Source: AP-15 sp963789025
GTDB taxonomy: Bacteria > Pseudomonadota > Alphaproteobacteria > ATCC43930 > CGMCC-115725
Assembly (NCBI GenBank): GCA_963789025.1
Contig: CAWBIT010000005.1
Location: 310,001 to 374,000, forward strand
Reading direction: 5' to 3'
Length of the DNA: 64,000 nt
Of this stretch, positions 15,265 to 24,177 are shown in pieces. The position numbers and the translations under genes were made by a program. Below the pieces are notes generated by a model. It made no database searches and was not told the origin of the DNA. It worked only from the letters and a program-made list of their open reading frames with translations. Every line of letters begins with the position of its first letter. Position 1 is the stretch's first letter.

Positions 15265-16236
15265 TCACTTTGCAAGGATGCGCGCGAGCTCGACCAGTTC
15301 CGTATCTACCGGCTTGGTGCGTCCGACGATGTCGGCGAGCGGCGTTCGCGTGATCTCGTTCTTCTGATAGCCGACCAATACACCGGTCTCGCCATTGCTC
15401 AGGGACTTGACGGCATTGACGCCCAATCGCGTAGCCAACAGGCGATCGAAGGCGCTGGGCGGAGCGCCGCGCACGACGTGCCCCAGCGTCGTGGCACGCA
15501 GCTCAAAACCTGCCCTCTGCTTGTCGGCGTCGAAATAAGCGAGGATCTTGGCGGCATTTTCCTTGACGCCTTCGGCAATCACGACGATTGCGTGCGTCTT
15601 ACCGCGCTCGAATGCGGCGCGCAGCCGCTGCGCAATTTCGCTTGCCGGCACCTCGAACTCGGGAATTGAGATGACTTCCGCGCCGCCCGCGAGACCCGCC
15701 ATTATTGCCAGATAGCCGCAGTCTCTCCCCATTGTTTCAACCAAAAAAGCGCGATTGTGCGAGGAACCGGTCGTGCGCAAGTGGTCGATCGCGCCAAGTG
15801 TAACGTTGATGGCGGTGTCGCAGCCGATGGTAATATCAGTCCCGAACAGGTCGTTGTCGATGGTGGACGCGATGCCGACCACGTGAACCCCGAGCTGGCT
15901 GAGCATGTGCGAGCCCGCCTGAGATCCGTTGCCGCCAATCACCACCACGCCATCGACGCCCCATTGGGCAAGGTTGCGAAGCGCCTTGGACCGGCCGCTC
16001 TCCTCGCGGAATTCCGCTGAGCGAGCACTGCCGAGAAACGTGCCGCCGACCTGAATGATGCCGCCCACATCGCGTGCACTGAGTTGTCGGAATTGACCCT
16101 CGACCAGGCCTTGCCAGCCTTGGCGCACTCCGTAGACCGTCATGCCCAGATCGAGCGCACTGCGCGTGACGGCGCGTATGGCCGCATTCATGCCGGGGGC
16201 ATCACCACCACTCGTGAGGACCGCGATGTGCTTCAT
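15265..16236 (-). CDS. pfkA: 6-phosphofructokinase
   Basis: Phosphorylates fructose 6-phosphate. The 323 residues match the short bacterial PfkA class. Visible are the nucleotide loop LTSGGDAPGMNAAIRA, the catalytic ASTIDNDLFGTD, the substrate segment VETMGRDCGYLA, ISIPE and the C-terminal ATTLGHVVRGAPPSAFD. The position that normally reads GGDG reads GGNGSQAG: the Mg-coordinating Asp is Asn, while the following Gly, which favours ATP over pyrophosphate, is kept. Transcribed away from tkt and towards the DUF202 remnant. Confidence 0.92.
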   Translation of the reverse strand: MKHIAVLTSGGDAPGMNAAIRAVTRSALDLGMTVYGVRQGWQGLVEGQFRQLSARDVGGIIQVGGTFLGSARSAEFREESGRSKALRNLAQWGVDGVVVIGGNGSQAGSHMLSQLGVHVVGIASTIDNDLFGTDITIGCDTAINVTLGAIDHLRTTGSSHNRAFLVETMGRDCGYLAIMAGLAGGAEVISIPEFEVPASEIAQRLRAAFERGKTHAIVVIAEGVKENAAKILAYFDADKQRAGFELRATTLGHVVRGAPPSAFDRLLATRLGVNAVKSLSNGETGVLVGYQKNEITRTPLADIVGRTKPVDTELVELARILAK

Positions 16237-16273
16237 AAGCGCCGGCTGTGTCGTATGGAGACGTAGCCGATGG

Positions 16274-16675
16274 TCATTCGAGGGTTCGCGGGTCGTCGAT
16301 GGCGAAGGTGAGATGCTGGGTCGGCTGAGGGGTCGCGGTCATCAAACTCACGCCGTCGGGCGCCTCGAAGCGGTGCCACGCTCCTTGCGGGACGATCACC
16401 ACCATCCCCGCCTTGAGGGCATGGGCTTGCGGCCCGTCCTCGGTCATGATGTGGAACGTCACCGCGCCGTCGACGATCTGCACGATCTCGTCGCCGTTCG
16501 GGTGGCGCTCCCACGGGCCTTCGCCGGAGAATTTGGCGACGTTGATGGCGCTGTCGCGGTACGGCGCCAAGCGCGCAAAGGCGCCCTCGCGATCGGCTTC
16601 GGGTGTCTCCGGGGTGTGTCCGCGCAACATCTTCAGCTTGGCGAACTCGGCGTTCAGATCCAGGATGGTGAGCAT
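16274..16675 (-). CDS. Cupin-domain protein
   Basis: A 133-residue single cupin. Motif 1-like residues are seen in WERHPNGDEIVQIVDGAV and motif 2 in VVIVPQGAWHRFEAPDG, giving the usual metal-binding His/Glu set. ATG 16675 follows GGAGG at five bases. It lies just upstream of pfkA on the same strand and could be co-transcribed. The substrate is not evident; it may be a small sugar or carbonyl-compound enzyme or a sensor. Confidence 0.82.
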   Translation of the reverse strand: MLTILDLNAEFAKLKMLRGHTPETPEADREGAFARLAPYRDSAINVAKFSGEGPWERHPNGDEIVQIVDGAVTFHIMTEDGPQAHALKAGMVVIVPQGAWHRFEAPDGVSLMTATPQPTQHLTFAIDDPRTLE

Positions 16676-16838
16676 TGTGACCTCCGCTTGCTGATGGATC
16701 GGGCCGGCGTAAGTGCGCCCGGAGAATAGCCGCAATCCATCAGTAATCCCATGATCGAGGTTAGTGCTTCGGCCTCAGGGTCTCGGACCTCACATCCCGC
16801 ATGCTTGCTCTCGCGCCTGCGGTAACTATCTTGCCGGT

Positions 16839-18863
16839 ATGAGCACCACCACTCCCGCCGCCGCTACGGCCTCTCCGCTCCCCGCGCCGCGGGACCCGAA
16901 ACTCCGCCGTATGGCAAATGCCATTCGAGCGCTCGCAATGGATGCGGTCGAGCAGGCGAACTCGGGACACCCTGGGATGCCGATGGGCATGGCCGATGTC
17001 GCGACGGTCCTGTTCACGCAATTTCTGCGGTTCGATCCGCGGGCGCCGGATTGGCCGGACCGCGACCGCTTCGTGCTGTCCGCCGGGCACGGCTCGATGC
17101 TGCTCTATGCGCTTTTGCACCTGACCGGCTACGCCGACATGACGCTCGACGAGCTCAGGCGCTTCCGCCAGCTCGGCAGCCGCACCGCCGGGCATCCGGA
17201 GCGGGGGCACGCGGCCGGCATCGAAACCACGACCGGGCCGCTTGGGCAGGGGATCGGCAATTCGGTCGGCATGGCGCTCGCCGAGCGGATGCTGGCGGCC
17301 GAGTTCGGCGAAGAGATCGTCGATCATCACACTTATGTCATCGCGAGCGACGGCGACCTGATGGAAGGGGTCAGCCACGAGGCGGCCTCGCTCGCCGGTC
17401 ATCTCGGCCTCAACAAGCTGATCGTGCTTTACGACGACAATTCGATTTCGATCGATGGCCCGACCGAGCTGTCGTTCTCCGACGACCCGCTACTGCGCTT
17501 CCGGGGGTATGGCTGGGCCGCCGAACGTATTGACGGCCACGATCACGCCGCCATCGCCGAGGTGATCCGGCGGGCACGGGACAGCGATCGTCCGAACCTC
17601 ATTGCCTGCCGCACGACGATCGCCTTTGGGGCGCCGACCAAGGCCGGAACCGCCGCGGCGCATGGCTCGGCGCTCGGCGCCGCCGAGATCGCCGGCGCGC
17701 GCCAGCGGCTCGGGTGGAGCGCGCCGCCTTTCGTCATCCCCGAAGACATCCGCGCGGAATGGCGCGCGGCCGGCGGCCGCGGCGAACCCGTGCGCCGCGC
17801 CTGGGAAACGCGCCTCAACGCCCTCGCCGGGGAGCGCCGTGCCGAATTCCTGCGACGCCAGCGCAAGGAGCTGCCACCTGGCCTCGATCAAGCGATCGCC
17901 AAGATTTGCCATGATTTCCGGCAGGCAAATTCGAAAATCGCGACGCGCCAGGCCTCGGGAACGGTGCTCGATACCTTGACCCGGGTGGTCCCGGAGCTGG
18001 TTGGCGGCTCCGCCGACCTCACACCTTCGAACAACACCAAGGCCAAGGACCAAAAAGATGTTCGCCGGGGCGACTATTCCGGCCGCTATATCCGATACGG
18101 GGTGCGCGAGCACGGGATGGCGGCGGCAATGAACGGCATCGCCGTGCATGGCGGGTTGATCCCTTATAGCGGGACGTTCCTCACATTTTCCGATTATGCC
18201 CGGCCCTCGATCCGGCTGGCCGCCTTCATGGGGGCCGGCGTCGTTTATGTGATGACGCACAACTCGATCGGGCTCGGCGAGGACGGTCCGACCCATCAGC
18301 CGGTAGAGCATTTGGCCGCGCTGCGAGCGATGCCGGGACTTTATGTCTACCGCCCGGCCGACCCGGTCGAGACCGCCGAATGTTGGGCCTTGGCGCTACA
18401 GCGGCGCGATGCACCGTCGCTTCTCGCTCTGACCCGCCAATCGCTCCCGCTGCTGCGGCGCGAGCCAGATGCGGAAAACCGCTCGGCCCACGGCGCCTAT
18501 GTGCTGGCCGAGGCTGATGGGGAGCGCCAAGTCACGCTGCTCGCGACGGGCTCCGAGGTCTGCGTCGCGATGGCCGCTCGCGAGGCATTGGCGCAGGATG
18601 GGATCCGTGCGGCTGTCGTTTCGATGCCCTGCTGGGAGAGCTTCGACAAGGCGCCGAAGAAATACCAGGATGCGGTGCTCGGCTCGGCCTCGCGCGTCGC
18701 CGTCGAGGCTGCGGTGCGTTTTGGCTGGGACCGCTGGCTGGGCCCGCGCGGCGCCTTCATCGGCATGGAGGGTTTCGGCGCCTCCGCTCCCGGCGAGGTG
18801 CTCTTCCCGCATTTCGGTATTACGCCCGAAAAGGTTGCGCAGGCGGTCCGCTCGCTCCTATAG
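16839..18863 (+). CDS. tkt: Transketolase
   Basis: A 674-residue thiamine-diphosphate enzyme moving two-carbon units in the pentose phosphate pathway or Calvin cycle. Visible are ANSGHPGMPMGMADVA, the ThDP motif SDGDLMEGVSHEAA...LYDDNSISIDG, LTPSNNTKAKD, the GVREHGMAAAMNG catalytic Glu segment, THDSIGLGEDGPTHQP-type loop (HNSIGLGEDGPTHQPVEH) and the C-terminal domain. ATG 16839 gives the normal length. It is followed after 28 bases by gap. Confidence 0.95.
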   Translation: MSTTTPAAATASPLPAPRDPKLRRMANAIRALAMDAVEQANSGHPGMPMGMADVATVLFTQFLRFDPRAPDWPDRDRFVLSAGHGSMLLYALLHLTGYADMTLDELRRFRQLGSRTAGHPERGHAAGIETTTGPLGQGIGNSVGMALAERMLAAEFGEEIVDHHTYVIASDGDLMEGVSHEAASLAGHLGLNKLIVLYDDNSISIDGPTELSFSDDPLLRFRGYGWAAERIDGHDHAAIAEVIRRARDSDRPNLIACRTTIAFGAPTKAGTAAAHGSALGAAEIAGARQRLGWSAPPFVIPEDIRAEWRAAGGRGEPVRRAWETRLNALAGERRAEFLRRQRKELPPGLDQAIAKICHDFRQANSKIATRQASGTVLDTLTRVVPELVGGSADLTPSNNTKAKDQKDVRRGDYSGRYIRYGVREHGMAAAMNGIAVHGGLIPYSGTFLTFSDYARPSIRLAAFMGAGVVYVMTHNSIGLGEDGPTHQPVEHLAALRAMPGLYVYRPADPVETAECWALALQRRDAPSLLALTRQSLPLLRREPDAENRSAHGAYVLAEADGERQVTLLATGSEVCVAMAAREALAQDGIRAAVVSMPCWESFDKAPKKYQDAVLGSASRVAVEAAVRFGWDRWLGPRGAFIGMEGFGASAPGEVLFPHFGITPEKVAQAVRSLL

Positions 18864-18891
18864 ATCGGCGAGAGCTTTGGGAGGATGAACC

Positions 18892-19902
18892 ATGGCGGTA
18901 CGGGTTGCGATCAATGGCTTTGGGCGCATTGGCCGGCTGGTCTTGCGGGCGGCATACGAACACAAGAACACCGAGATCGAGGTCGTCGGGATCAATGATC
19001 TGGGCCCGGTCGAAACCAATGCGCATTTGCTGCGATATGACAGCGTGCACGGCCGCTTCCCGGGCGAAGTTACGACGGGCGACAATTGGATGGACATCGG
19101 CCGCGGCAAGATCCGCGTGACCGCCGAGCGCGATCCTGCCAAGCTGCCGTGGCGCGAGCTCGGGGTCGATGTCGCGCTCGAATGCACCGGCATTTTCACG
19201 AAGCGCGAGGCCGCGGCGAAGCATCTCGAAGCAGGCGCCAAGCGCGTCGTCATCTCGGCGCCGGCCGATGGCGCGGACATGACAATCGTGCTGGGCGTCA
19301 ATCAGGAGGATCTGAAGCCCGAGCACAAGGTCATCTCGAACGCGTCCTGCACGACCAATTGTCTGGCGCCGGTCGCCTACGTGCTGCACCAAGGGATTGG
19401 CATCGAGCGCGGCTATATGACGACGATCCACTCCTATACCGGCGACCAGAGCTTGCAGGACACACTGCACAATGACCTGCGCCGGGCCCGCGCTGCCGCG
19501 CAGTCGATAATCCCGACCTCGACCGGCGCGGCGCGGGCGATCGGCCTCGTATTGCCGGCCTTGAAGGGCAAGCTCGACGGCACCGCGATCCGCGTACCGA
19601 CCGCGAACGTCTCGCTGATCGACCTTACATTCGACGCCGCGCGCGAGACCTCGGGCGACGAGGTCAATACACTGATGGAGGAGGCTGCCCGTTCGAACCG
19701 GCTGCGCGGCATCCTGGGCATCAACAAGGCGCCGACCGTCTCGGTCGACTTCAACCACGACCCGCACAGCTCGGTCTTCGACATGACGCAGACCCAGGTC
19801 CTCGATAAGCGGTTCGTCCGCGTTCTGTCGTGGTACGACAACGAATGGGGCTTCTCAAACCGTATGGTTGAGGTCGCCGCCCATTTCGGCGGGCTCGCTT
19901 AG
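18892..19902 (+). CDS. gap: Type I glyceraldehyde-3-phosphate dehydrogenase
   Basis: A 336-residue GAPDH. The NAD-binding NGFGRIGRLVLR, the catalytic SNASCTTNCLAP, HSYTGDQ and the C-terminal WYDNEWGFSNRM are present. ATG 18892 follows GGGAGGA. It forms a tkt-gap unit; in relatives pgk and fba usually come next, but here an uncharacterised gene and then an opposing DUF2721 gene follow. Residues after beta-2 (GINDLGP) suggest use of NAD with possible NADP tolerance, which is inference. Confidence 0.95.
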   Translation: MAVRVAINGFGRIGRLVLRAAYEHKNTEIEVVGINDLGPVETNAHLLRYDSVHGRFPGEVTTGDNWMDIGRGKIRVTAERDPAKLPWRELGVDVALECTGIFTKREAAAKHLEAGAKRVVISAPADGADMTIVLGVNQEDLKPEHKVISNASCTTNCLAPVAYVLHQGIGIERGYMTTIHSYTGDQSLQDTLHNDLRRARAAAQSIIPTSTGAARAIGLVLPALKGKLDGTAIRVPTANVSLIDLTFDAARETSGDEVNTLMEEAARSNRLRGILGINKAPTVSVDFNHDPHSSVFDMTQTQVLDKRFVRVLSWYDNEWGFSNRMVEVAAHFGGLA

Positions 19903-19909
19903 TCCCGCC

Positions 19910-19968
19910 GAGATTGCTCGACGCAATGACAGGCTCCGGCGTCATTGCGAGCGCAGCGAAGCAATCTC
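19910..19968 (+). repeat. Palindromic repeat (GTCATTGCGAGC family), copy A
   Basis: GAGATTGCT...CGCAATGAC followed by GTCATTGCGAGC...AGCAATCTC forms an imperfect 59-base palindrome. Related copies lie at 42538-42613 and 44341-44425. It overlaps the start of the next gene. Confidence 0.85.
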
Positions 19969-20390
19969 GTGACGGGGAAGCTCCGATCATCATCCACTCG
20001 CTCTTTCAGGCGACCGCTGCATTGACGGCCTCGGCACGAGCCGGCCGTCCGGTGGCGCTCGTCAGCGCGCCGGATGCGGGCGGTTACGTGGGTCCGGGCT
20101 GGTTCAACACGCTGGTAGGCGAGGCGCGTAAGGCGGTCCCGGACGCCCGGTGCTCCAGCCTCCTCGACTGCGGCGAGAATGTCGGCGCTGCGCTGGCGGC
20201 AATCCGAGCGGGAGTAGAAGGTGTTATCTTCACCGGCCGCCCGGATGTCGCGGATCGCTTCGCCGATATCGCGTGGCAACACGGCGTCCGTTTCGAGACG
20301 AAACGGCCCGCGGACGCCCTCGACCTCGCCGAGGATTTCTTCTCTTCGCAGGAAGATCTCGAGAAGCGATGTGCCGAGTTTCTCGGGTAA
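19926..20390 (+). CDS. Hypothetical protein whose start lies in a repeat
   Basis: From ATG 19926, 154 residues. The first 15 or so (TGSGVIASAAKQSRDG) are the translation of the palindromic repeat; the native-looking part begins near IIIHSLFQATAALTASARAG and has an alpha/beta pattern (PVALVSAPDAGGYVGPGWF, LLDCGENVGAALAAIRAG, GVIFTGRPDVADRFADIA). In relatives a similar protein accompanies glycolytic/Calvin genes such as fba; function unknown. A TTG at 19914 is an alternative start. No Shine-Dalgarno is obvious for either. Confidence 0.7.
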   Translation: MTGSGVIASAAKQSRDGEAPIIIHSLFQATAALTASARAGRPVALVSAPDAGGYVGPGWFNTLVGEARKAVPDARCSSLLDCGENVGAALAAIRAGVEGVIFTGRPDVADRFADIAWQHGVRFETKRPADALDLAEDFFSSQEDLEKRCAEFLG

Positions 20391-20395
20391 GGACG

Positions 20396-20872
20396 TCAAA
20401 CCTGTTCGGAGGATCGCTGGCGTGCCACTTCGGCGCGGACTCCGCTGCCGGCCATCATCATTTCCATGGTGAACGCCACGATTGCACTGATCGTGCAGAC
20501 GATCGCGAGCCCGAAGGTGGTGAACAACACCGAGGCCACCGTCGAATCGCGCAACGCCCCGACAAACAGCGTGAAGACCGACGCACAAGTGGCAGCTGCC
20601 GCGATTGCGCCGAGCACTATCGCGGCGTCGAGCGCAATCGAGCGACGGCGCAGAGCCAAGAGTTGTCGAGCGAGATCCGCGCTGTCGTCGGGATCGGCCT
20701 GTTCCATCGCCTTGGTGATCTGAAACACGAGATCGGCGACCCGCCCCAGCCGCGTAGCGAACACGTTCAGCAAAGTTGCTATGCCCGAGAGTAGGAAAAT
20801 CGGCGTCAGCGCCACCTGGATGACATGGGCGACCAGGTCGAGCGACGAGTCGGGGCTGAGCAGGCCTTGCAT
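20396..20872 (-). CDS. DUF2721 membrane protein
   Basis: One hundred fifty-eight residues with three hydrophobic segments: VIQVALTPIFLLSGIATLLNV, the pair around DAAIVLGAIAAAATCASVFT and ASVLFTTFGLAIVCTISAIV, and a conserved basic loop ATRLGRVADLVFQ typical of DUF2721. ATG 20872 is one base after the end of the glucosidase frame on the same strand, so the two are adjacent genes. Function is unknown. Confidence 0.8.
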   Translation of the reverse strand: MQGLLSPDSSLDLVAHVIQVALTPIFLLSGIATLLNVFATRLGRVADLVFQITKAMEQADPDDSADLARQLLALRRRSIALDAAIVLGAIAAAATCASVFTLFVGALRDSTVASVLFTTFGLAIVCTISAIVAFTMEMMMAGSGVRAEVARQRSSEQV

Positions 20873-20873
20873 T

Positions 20874-22211
20874 TTACTCCCGCTCGAGCGGGGCGCCGTG
20901 GGCGAGCTCGGCATAAAAATGGAACGAATCTTTGAGCCGTCGCTCGAGCGTGGCGAAATCGACGTGCACCAGACCGAACCTTCTGCTGTAGCCCAACGCC
21001 CACTCGAAATTGTCGAGTAGCGACCACACGAAATAACCGCGGATCGGCACGCCCGCCTCGATCGCATCGAGCACAGCCCCGAGATAGCCGCGCAGATAGG
21101 CAATCCGCTGCCCGTCGCGGATCCTGCCGTCCGCATCGATCCGGTCGGGAAAGGCAGCCCCGTTTTCGAGGATGTAAATCGGCAGATCGCCGGCGTAGCG
21201 TTCCTGCGCTTCGACCATCACCTGGCGGAACGCATCGGGCGCGATCTCCCAGCCCATTTCGGTGACCGGGGTTCCCGGTTCGGGGGGGACGGTCCCGACC
21301 TCGAACGGGTGGTCCGGGTCACGATGCACACGCGATCGCGTGTAATGGTTGAACGCGAAATAATCGAGCTTTTGCTTGATGATATCGAGATCGCCGGGTT
21401 GCACCAGCAACTCCATTTCGCCGGCGAGCCGCTCGGGATAAGCGCCGTAAATCTGCGGGTCCGGGAAGGAGCGGTTCCACAGCGCATCGAGCATGGCCGC
21501 CGCGATCTCGTCTTCCTCGCGCTCGCCGGCCGGCTCACGCGGGTGGAAATTGTAGATGTTGCCGATCAACAGGTCGGCGCGTTCTGAGCGCATCGCCTCT
21601 GTACCGAGCCCGTGGGCAAGGTTCATGACGTGAATGGCCTTCAGCGCGCTCTCCCGGCCGCGAATACCCGGGGCGTGCTTGCCTTCGCAATAGCCGAGCA
21701 CGCTCGCGGCGTTCGGTTCGTTGAAGGTTGCCCAGTGCTTGACCCGGTCCCCGAGCCGCCGCACCGTGATGGCGGCGTATTCGGCGAACCAGGAAGCAGT
21801 GTCCCGATTTTGCCAGCCACCTCGGTATTCGAGGGCCTGCGGTAAATCCCAGTGGTAGAGGCAGACCCAGGGCTCGATGTTTTCCGCCATCACGGCATCG
21901 ATCACCCGGTCATAAAATTCGAGGCCGCTGGAGTTCGATCTGCCGCGACCCTCTGGCAGGATGCGCGGCCAGGCGGTCGACAGCCGGTAGGCGCCGATGC
22001 CGAGCTCGCGCATCAACGTAACGTCCTCGGGCCAGCGGTGATAATGATCGCAGGCGATATCGCCCGTATCCTCGCCGAGGGTGTTGCCGGGCTGGTGGCT
22101 GAAGGTGTCCCAGATCGATGGCCCGCGCCCATCCTCCCGGACCGCGCCCTCGATCTGGTAAGCCGACGTCGAGGCGCCCCACAGAAACCCGTCGGGGAAG
22201 CGTTCCGTCAT
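20874..22211 (-). CDS. GH1 beta-glucosidase
   Basis: A 445-residue family-1 glycoside hydrolase hydrolysing beta-glucosides or related glycosides. FPDGFLWGASTSAYQIEGAV marks the N terminus; the acid/base Glu is in WATFNEPNAAS and the nucleophile Glu in IYILENGAAF; the sugar-binding W residues are in FVWSLLDNFEWALGYS. No signal peptide, so cytoplasmic. ATG 22211 follows GAGAGGG and gives the family start; the frame upstream to 22325 is not needed. Substrate cannot be fixed from sequence. Confidence 0.94.
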   Translation of the reverse strand: MTERFPDGFLWGASTSAYQIEGAVREDGRGPSIWDTFSHQPGNTLGEDTGDIACDHYHRWPEDVTLMRELGIGAYRLSTAWPRILPEGRGRSNSSGLEFYDRVIDAVMAENIEPWVCLYHWDLPQALEYRGGWQNRDTASWFAEYAAITVRRLGDRVKHWATFNEPNAASVLGYCEGKHAPGIRGRESALKAIHVMNLAHGLGTEAMRSERADLLIGNIYNFHPREPAGEREEDEIAAAMLDALWNRSFPDPQIYGAYPERLAGEMELLVQPGDLDIIKQKLDYFAFNHYTRSRVHRDPDHPFEVGTVPPEPGTPVTEMGWEIAPDAFRQVMVEAQERYAGDLPIYILENGAAFPDRIDADGRIRDGQRIAYLRGYLGAVLDAIEAGVPIRGYFVWSLLDNFEWALGYSRRFGLVHVDFATLERRLKDSFHFYAELAHGAPLERE

Positions 22212-22343
22212 GATGTCCCTCTCGTTTCCCGCCCAGTCAATCGGCACCGACCCGATTGGAAGCCGCTGCCTCGCCGCTAACAACTCGCCAACCATTATCT
22301 GCGACACAAGATCCCCGCGCAGCAATCAGGGTCGTCAACAGAA

Positions 22344-22574
22344 ATGGACCGTTTTCCGAACTGGGCTTGGTGGACGATCGCCGGCGGAATTTTGCTGAGC
22401 CCAGTATTCGCATTCCTGCTCGCCGTCGTGGCCGAGATCTTGATCGGCGTTGTGACGCAGGGCGGCGTGCCTGCGCTCCTCATCGTTGCCGTGGCGGTCA
22501 TGTCGGGCCGGTTGCTGTTTCGCAAGCGCCGGACACGCCCGCCGGCCGGCAATCTGTTGGGTGATCAGGCGTAA
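22344..22574 (+). CDS. Small two-helix membrane protein
   Basis: Seventy-six residues: WAWWTIAGGILLSPVFAFLL and a second hydrophobic stretch GGVPALLIVAVAVMSG, then a basic end FRKRRTRPPAG. No strong ribosome-binding site precedes ATG 22344. It converges on the AlkA-like gene, overlapping its 3' end by 10 bases. No family recognised. Confidence 0.5.
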   Translation: MDRFPNWAWWTIAGGILLSPVFAFLLAVVAEILIGVVTQGGVPALLIVAVAVMSGRLLFRKRRTRPPAGNLLGDQA

Positions 22575-23266
22575 AGCTCCGGCGGCAGGCGCGGTGCGAC
22601 GCGTCCGCGTGCATGCAGATAGGACTGCCAGAAAAGGCAGGCCGCAACCGACCGCCAGGGCCGCCACGCTTCGCCGCGGAGTCGCAACTCGGCCTCGGCG
22701 GGCCGCGACGCGAGACCCAGCTGTTCGGCCATCGCAACCTGCAGGCCGAGATCGGCAGCGGGCCAAATATCGGGCCGACCCAACGCAAAGAGCAGATAAA
22801 TTTCGGCGCTCCACCGTCCGATGCCTCTGATAGCCAGCAAATCCGCCAGCGCCGTTTCATCGTCGGCGGCCGCTAGCCGGGCAAAATCGAAACTGCCTCG
22901 TTTCACCGCCGCAGAGAGATCGCGCGCATACCCCATTTTCTGACGGCTGAAGCCGCATGACCGCAAAGTCGCGTCGTCGAGCGCAAGGAAGATTTCGGGT
23001 GTCAGCGGACGGCACAGCCCGGCCAGTCTGTGGTACATCTTTGCCGCGGCGTCGATAGAGACCTGCTGCTCAAGGATGATATGCAGCAGCGTGCCAAACC
23101 CGTTGCGGCGGCGGCGGAACCGCGGCGGGCCGGCGGTTCCCAGTATCGCGGCAAAGATCGGTTCGGCTGCGAGGGCCGAAATGCCCTCGCCAAGACCTTG
23201 CGGTGCGTAAATCACATTCGGCTCGGATTCGCGTCGTGCAGCCTCCCTCGTTAATTGCTGATCCAT
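22565..23266 (-). CDS. DNA-3-methyladenine glycosylase II (AlkA-like)
   Basis: A 233-residue HhH-GPD DNA glycosylase. The helix-hairpin-helix is LLAIRGIGRWSAEIYLLFAL and the catalytic Asp follows in WPAADLGLQ; upstream, LLHIILEQQVSIDAAAKMY and GFSRQKMGYARDLS match the family. It excises alkylated purines. The DNA-binding N-terminal domain of E. coli AlkA is absent, as is usual for this shorter class. No Ada-type regulator is adjacent. Confidence 0.92.
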   Translation of the reverse strand: MDQQLTREAARRESEPNVIYAPQGLGEGISALAAEPIFAAILGTAGPPRFRRRRNGFGTLLHIILEQQVSIDAAAKMYHRLAGLCRPLTPEIFLALDDATLRSCGFSRQKMGYARDLSAAVKRGSFDFARLAAADDETALADLLAIRGIGRWSAEIYLLFALGRPDIWPAADLGLQVAMAEQLGLASRPAEAELRLRGEAWRPWRSVAACLFWQSYLHARGRVAPRLPPELYA

Positions 23267-23340
23267 TTCGATCCGCCCCTTTGCCGAGGGGCTTCTTATG
23301 GCATAGTGAAGATCGGGCCTCTAGCGGCTGCGGAGGAGAG

Positions 23341-23883
23341 GTGCGCGTCAACCGCCGGATCTTGACCCCATTGATCGCGACTGTGCTGGGAGTGGCGGCA
23401 TTTGGGCTCGCGGTACGGATCTATATGGGCCGCGAAGCCGAAAATCGCATCGCTCCGAGCGAGGCAATCAGCATCGCCGAACTGCACTCGCCGCTCCCTA
23501 AACCGTGTTCTCTCTTCTGTCCGCCGGGATATTGCCCGGCGGCCGAAGCGATCGTAAGCCCGGTCTTCCCTCTGCCGTGGGAGCGATTGCACGAATATTG
23601 GACAGAAGTGGTATCGGGCGAGAAGCGTGTCGAGACGATCGTGGCCGATCCCGACAACCGACGGTTCGTCTATATCCAACATTCGCTGACATTTCGCTTT
23701 CCCGACATCATCACAGTCGAGTTCGTTCCACTCGGACCAAATCGTTCGAGCATTGCGATTTACAGCCGGTCTCGGTATGGCCATTACGATTTCGGAAAGA
23801 ACCGCAAGCGGGTCGGGAAATGGCTGGCCTTGCTGGAGAAAATGGCGCAACCGGCGAGCGGGCGCCGAGCGGGCGCTGACTGA
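23341..23883 (+). CDS. DUF1499 domain protein
   Basis: One hundred eighty residues from GTG 23341, preceded by GGAGGAGAG; the upstream frame to 23203 lacks such a site. It has an N-terminal membrane anchor (ILTPLIATVLGVAAFGLAVR) and a DUF1499 core with FPLPWERLHEYWTEVV, PDNRRFVYIQHSLTFRFPD, VEFVPLGPNRSSIAIYSRSR and YGHYDFGKNRKRV. Four Cys sit in CSLFCPPGYCP. Function is unknown; membrane-anchored with a periplasmic domain is likely. Confidence 0.85.
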   Translation: MRVNRRILTPLIATVLGVAAFGLAVRIYMGREAENRIAPSEAISIAELHSPLPKPCSLFCPPGYCPAAEAIVSPVFPLPWERLHEYWTEVVSGEKRVETIVADPDNRRFVYIQHSLTFRFPDIITVEFVPLGPNRSSIAIYSRSRYGHYDFGKNRKRVGKWLALLEKMAQPASGRRAGAD

Positions 23884-23907
23884 CCCGACTTCGCGGGCAC
23901 CGGGTAA

Positions 23908-24105
23908 TCAAATATCGGTTAGATCGGGCGGCGGTCGCGTCGCGCTCTCGGTACCGTCGGCGAGCTTGTCGTACTCGAGAGCCAATTCGAGCAACCGCAG
24001 CTTGATCGCCCGCGTCGTGACCCCCTCGGCGACTTGGCGGGCGCGCGCGGCCTTGCGCCGGTAATATTCCGCCGGCTGTGGCGGCAAGTCTGAGGGCTGG
24101 TTCAT
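23908..24105 (-). CDS. Small hypothetical protein
   Basis: Sixty-five residues from ATG 24105: PPQPAEYYRRKAARARQVAE then KLRLLELALEYDKLADG. The YRRKA...ARQVAEG...LLELALEYDKLAD pattern is common in small alphaproteobacterial helical proteins of unknown role. The C terminus (TRPPPDLTDI) is disordered-looking. Confidence 0.6.
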   Translation of the reverse strand: MNQPSDLPPQPAEYYRRKAARARQVAEGVTTRAIKLRLLELALEYDKLADGTESATRPPPDLTDI

Positions 24106-24177
24106 AGGGCGCAGCATAGCACACCCGCCCCGGAAGTGGCAGATTTGCTGCGCAGCGTCGGGGCCGACCCGCCGGCG

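Noticed and set aside
15260..15669. Continuation of the DUF202-like frame through the 3' part of pfkA
   Set aside because: It is antisense to a well-supported pfkA and shows no family resemblance beyond 15260.
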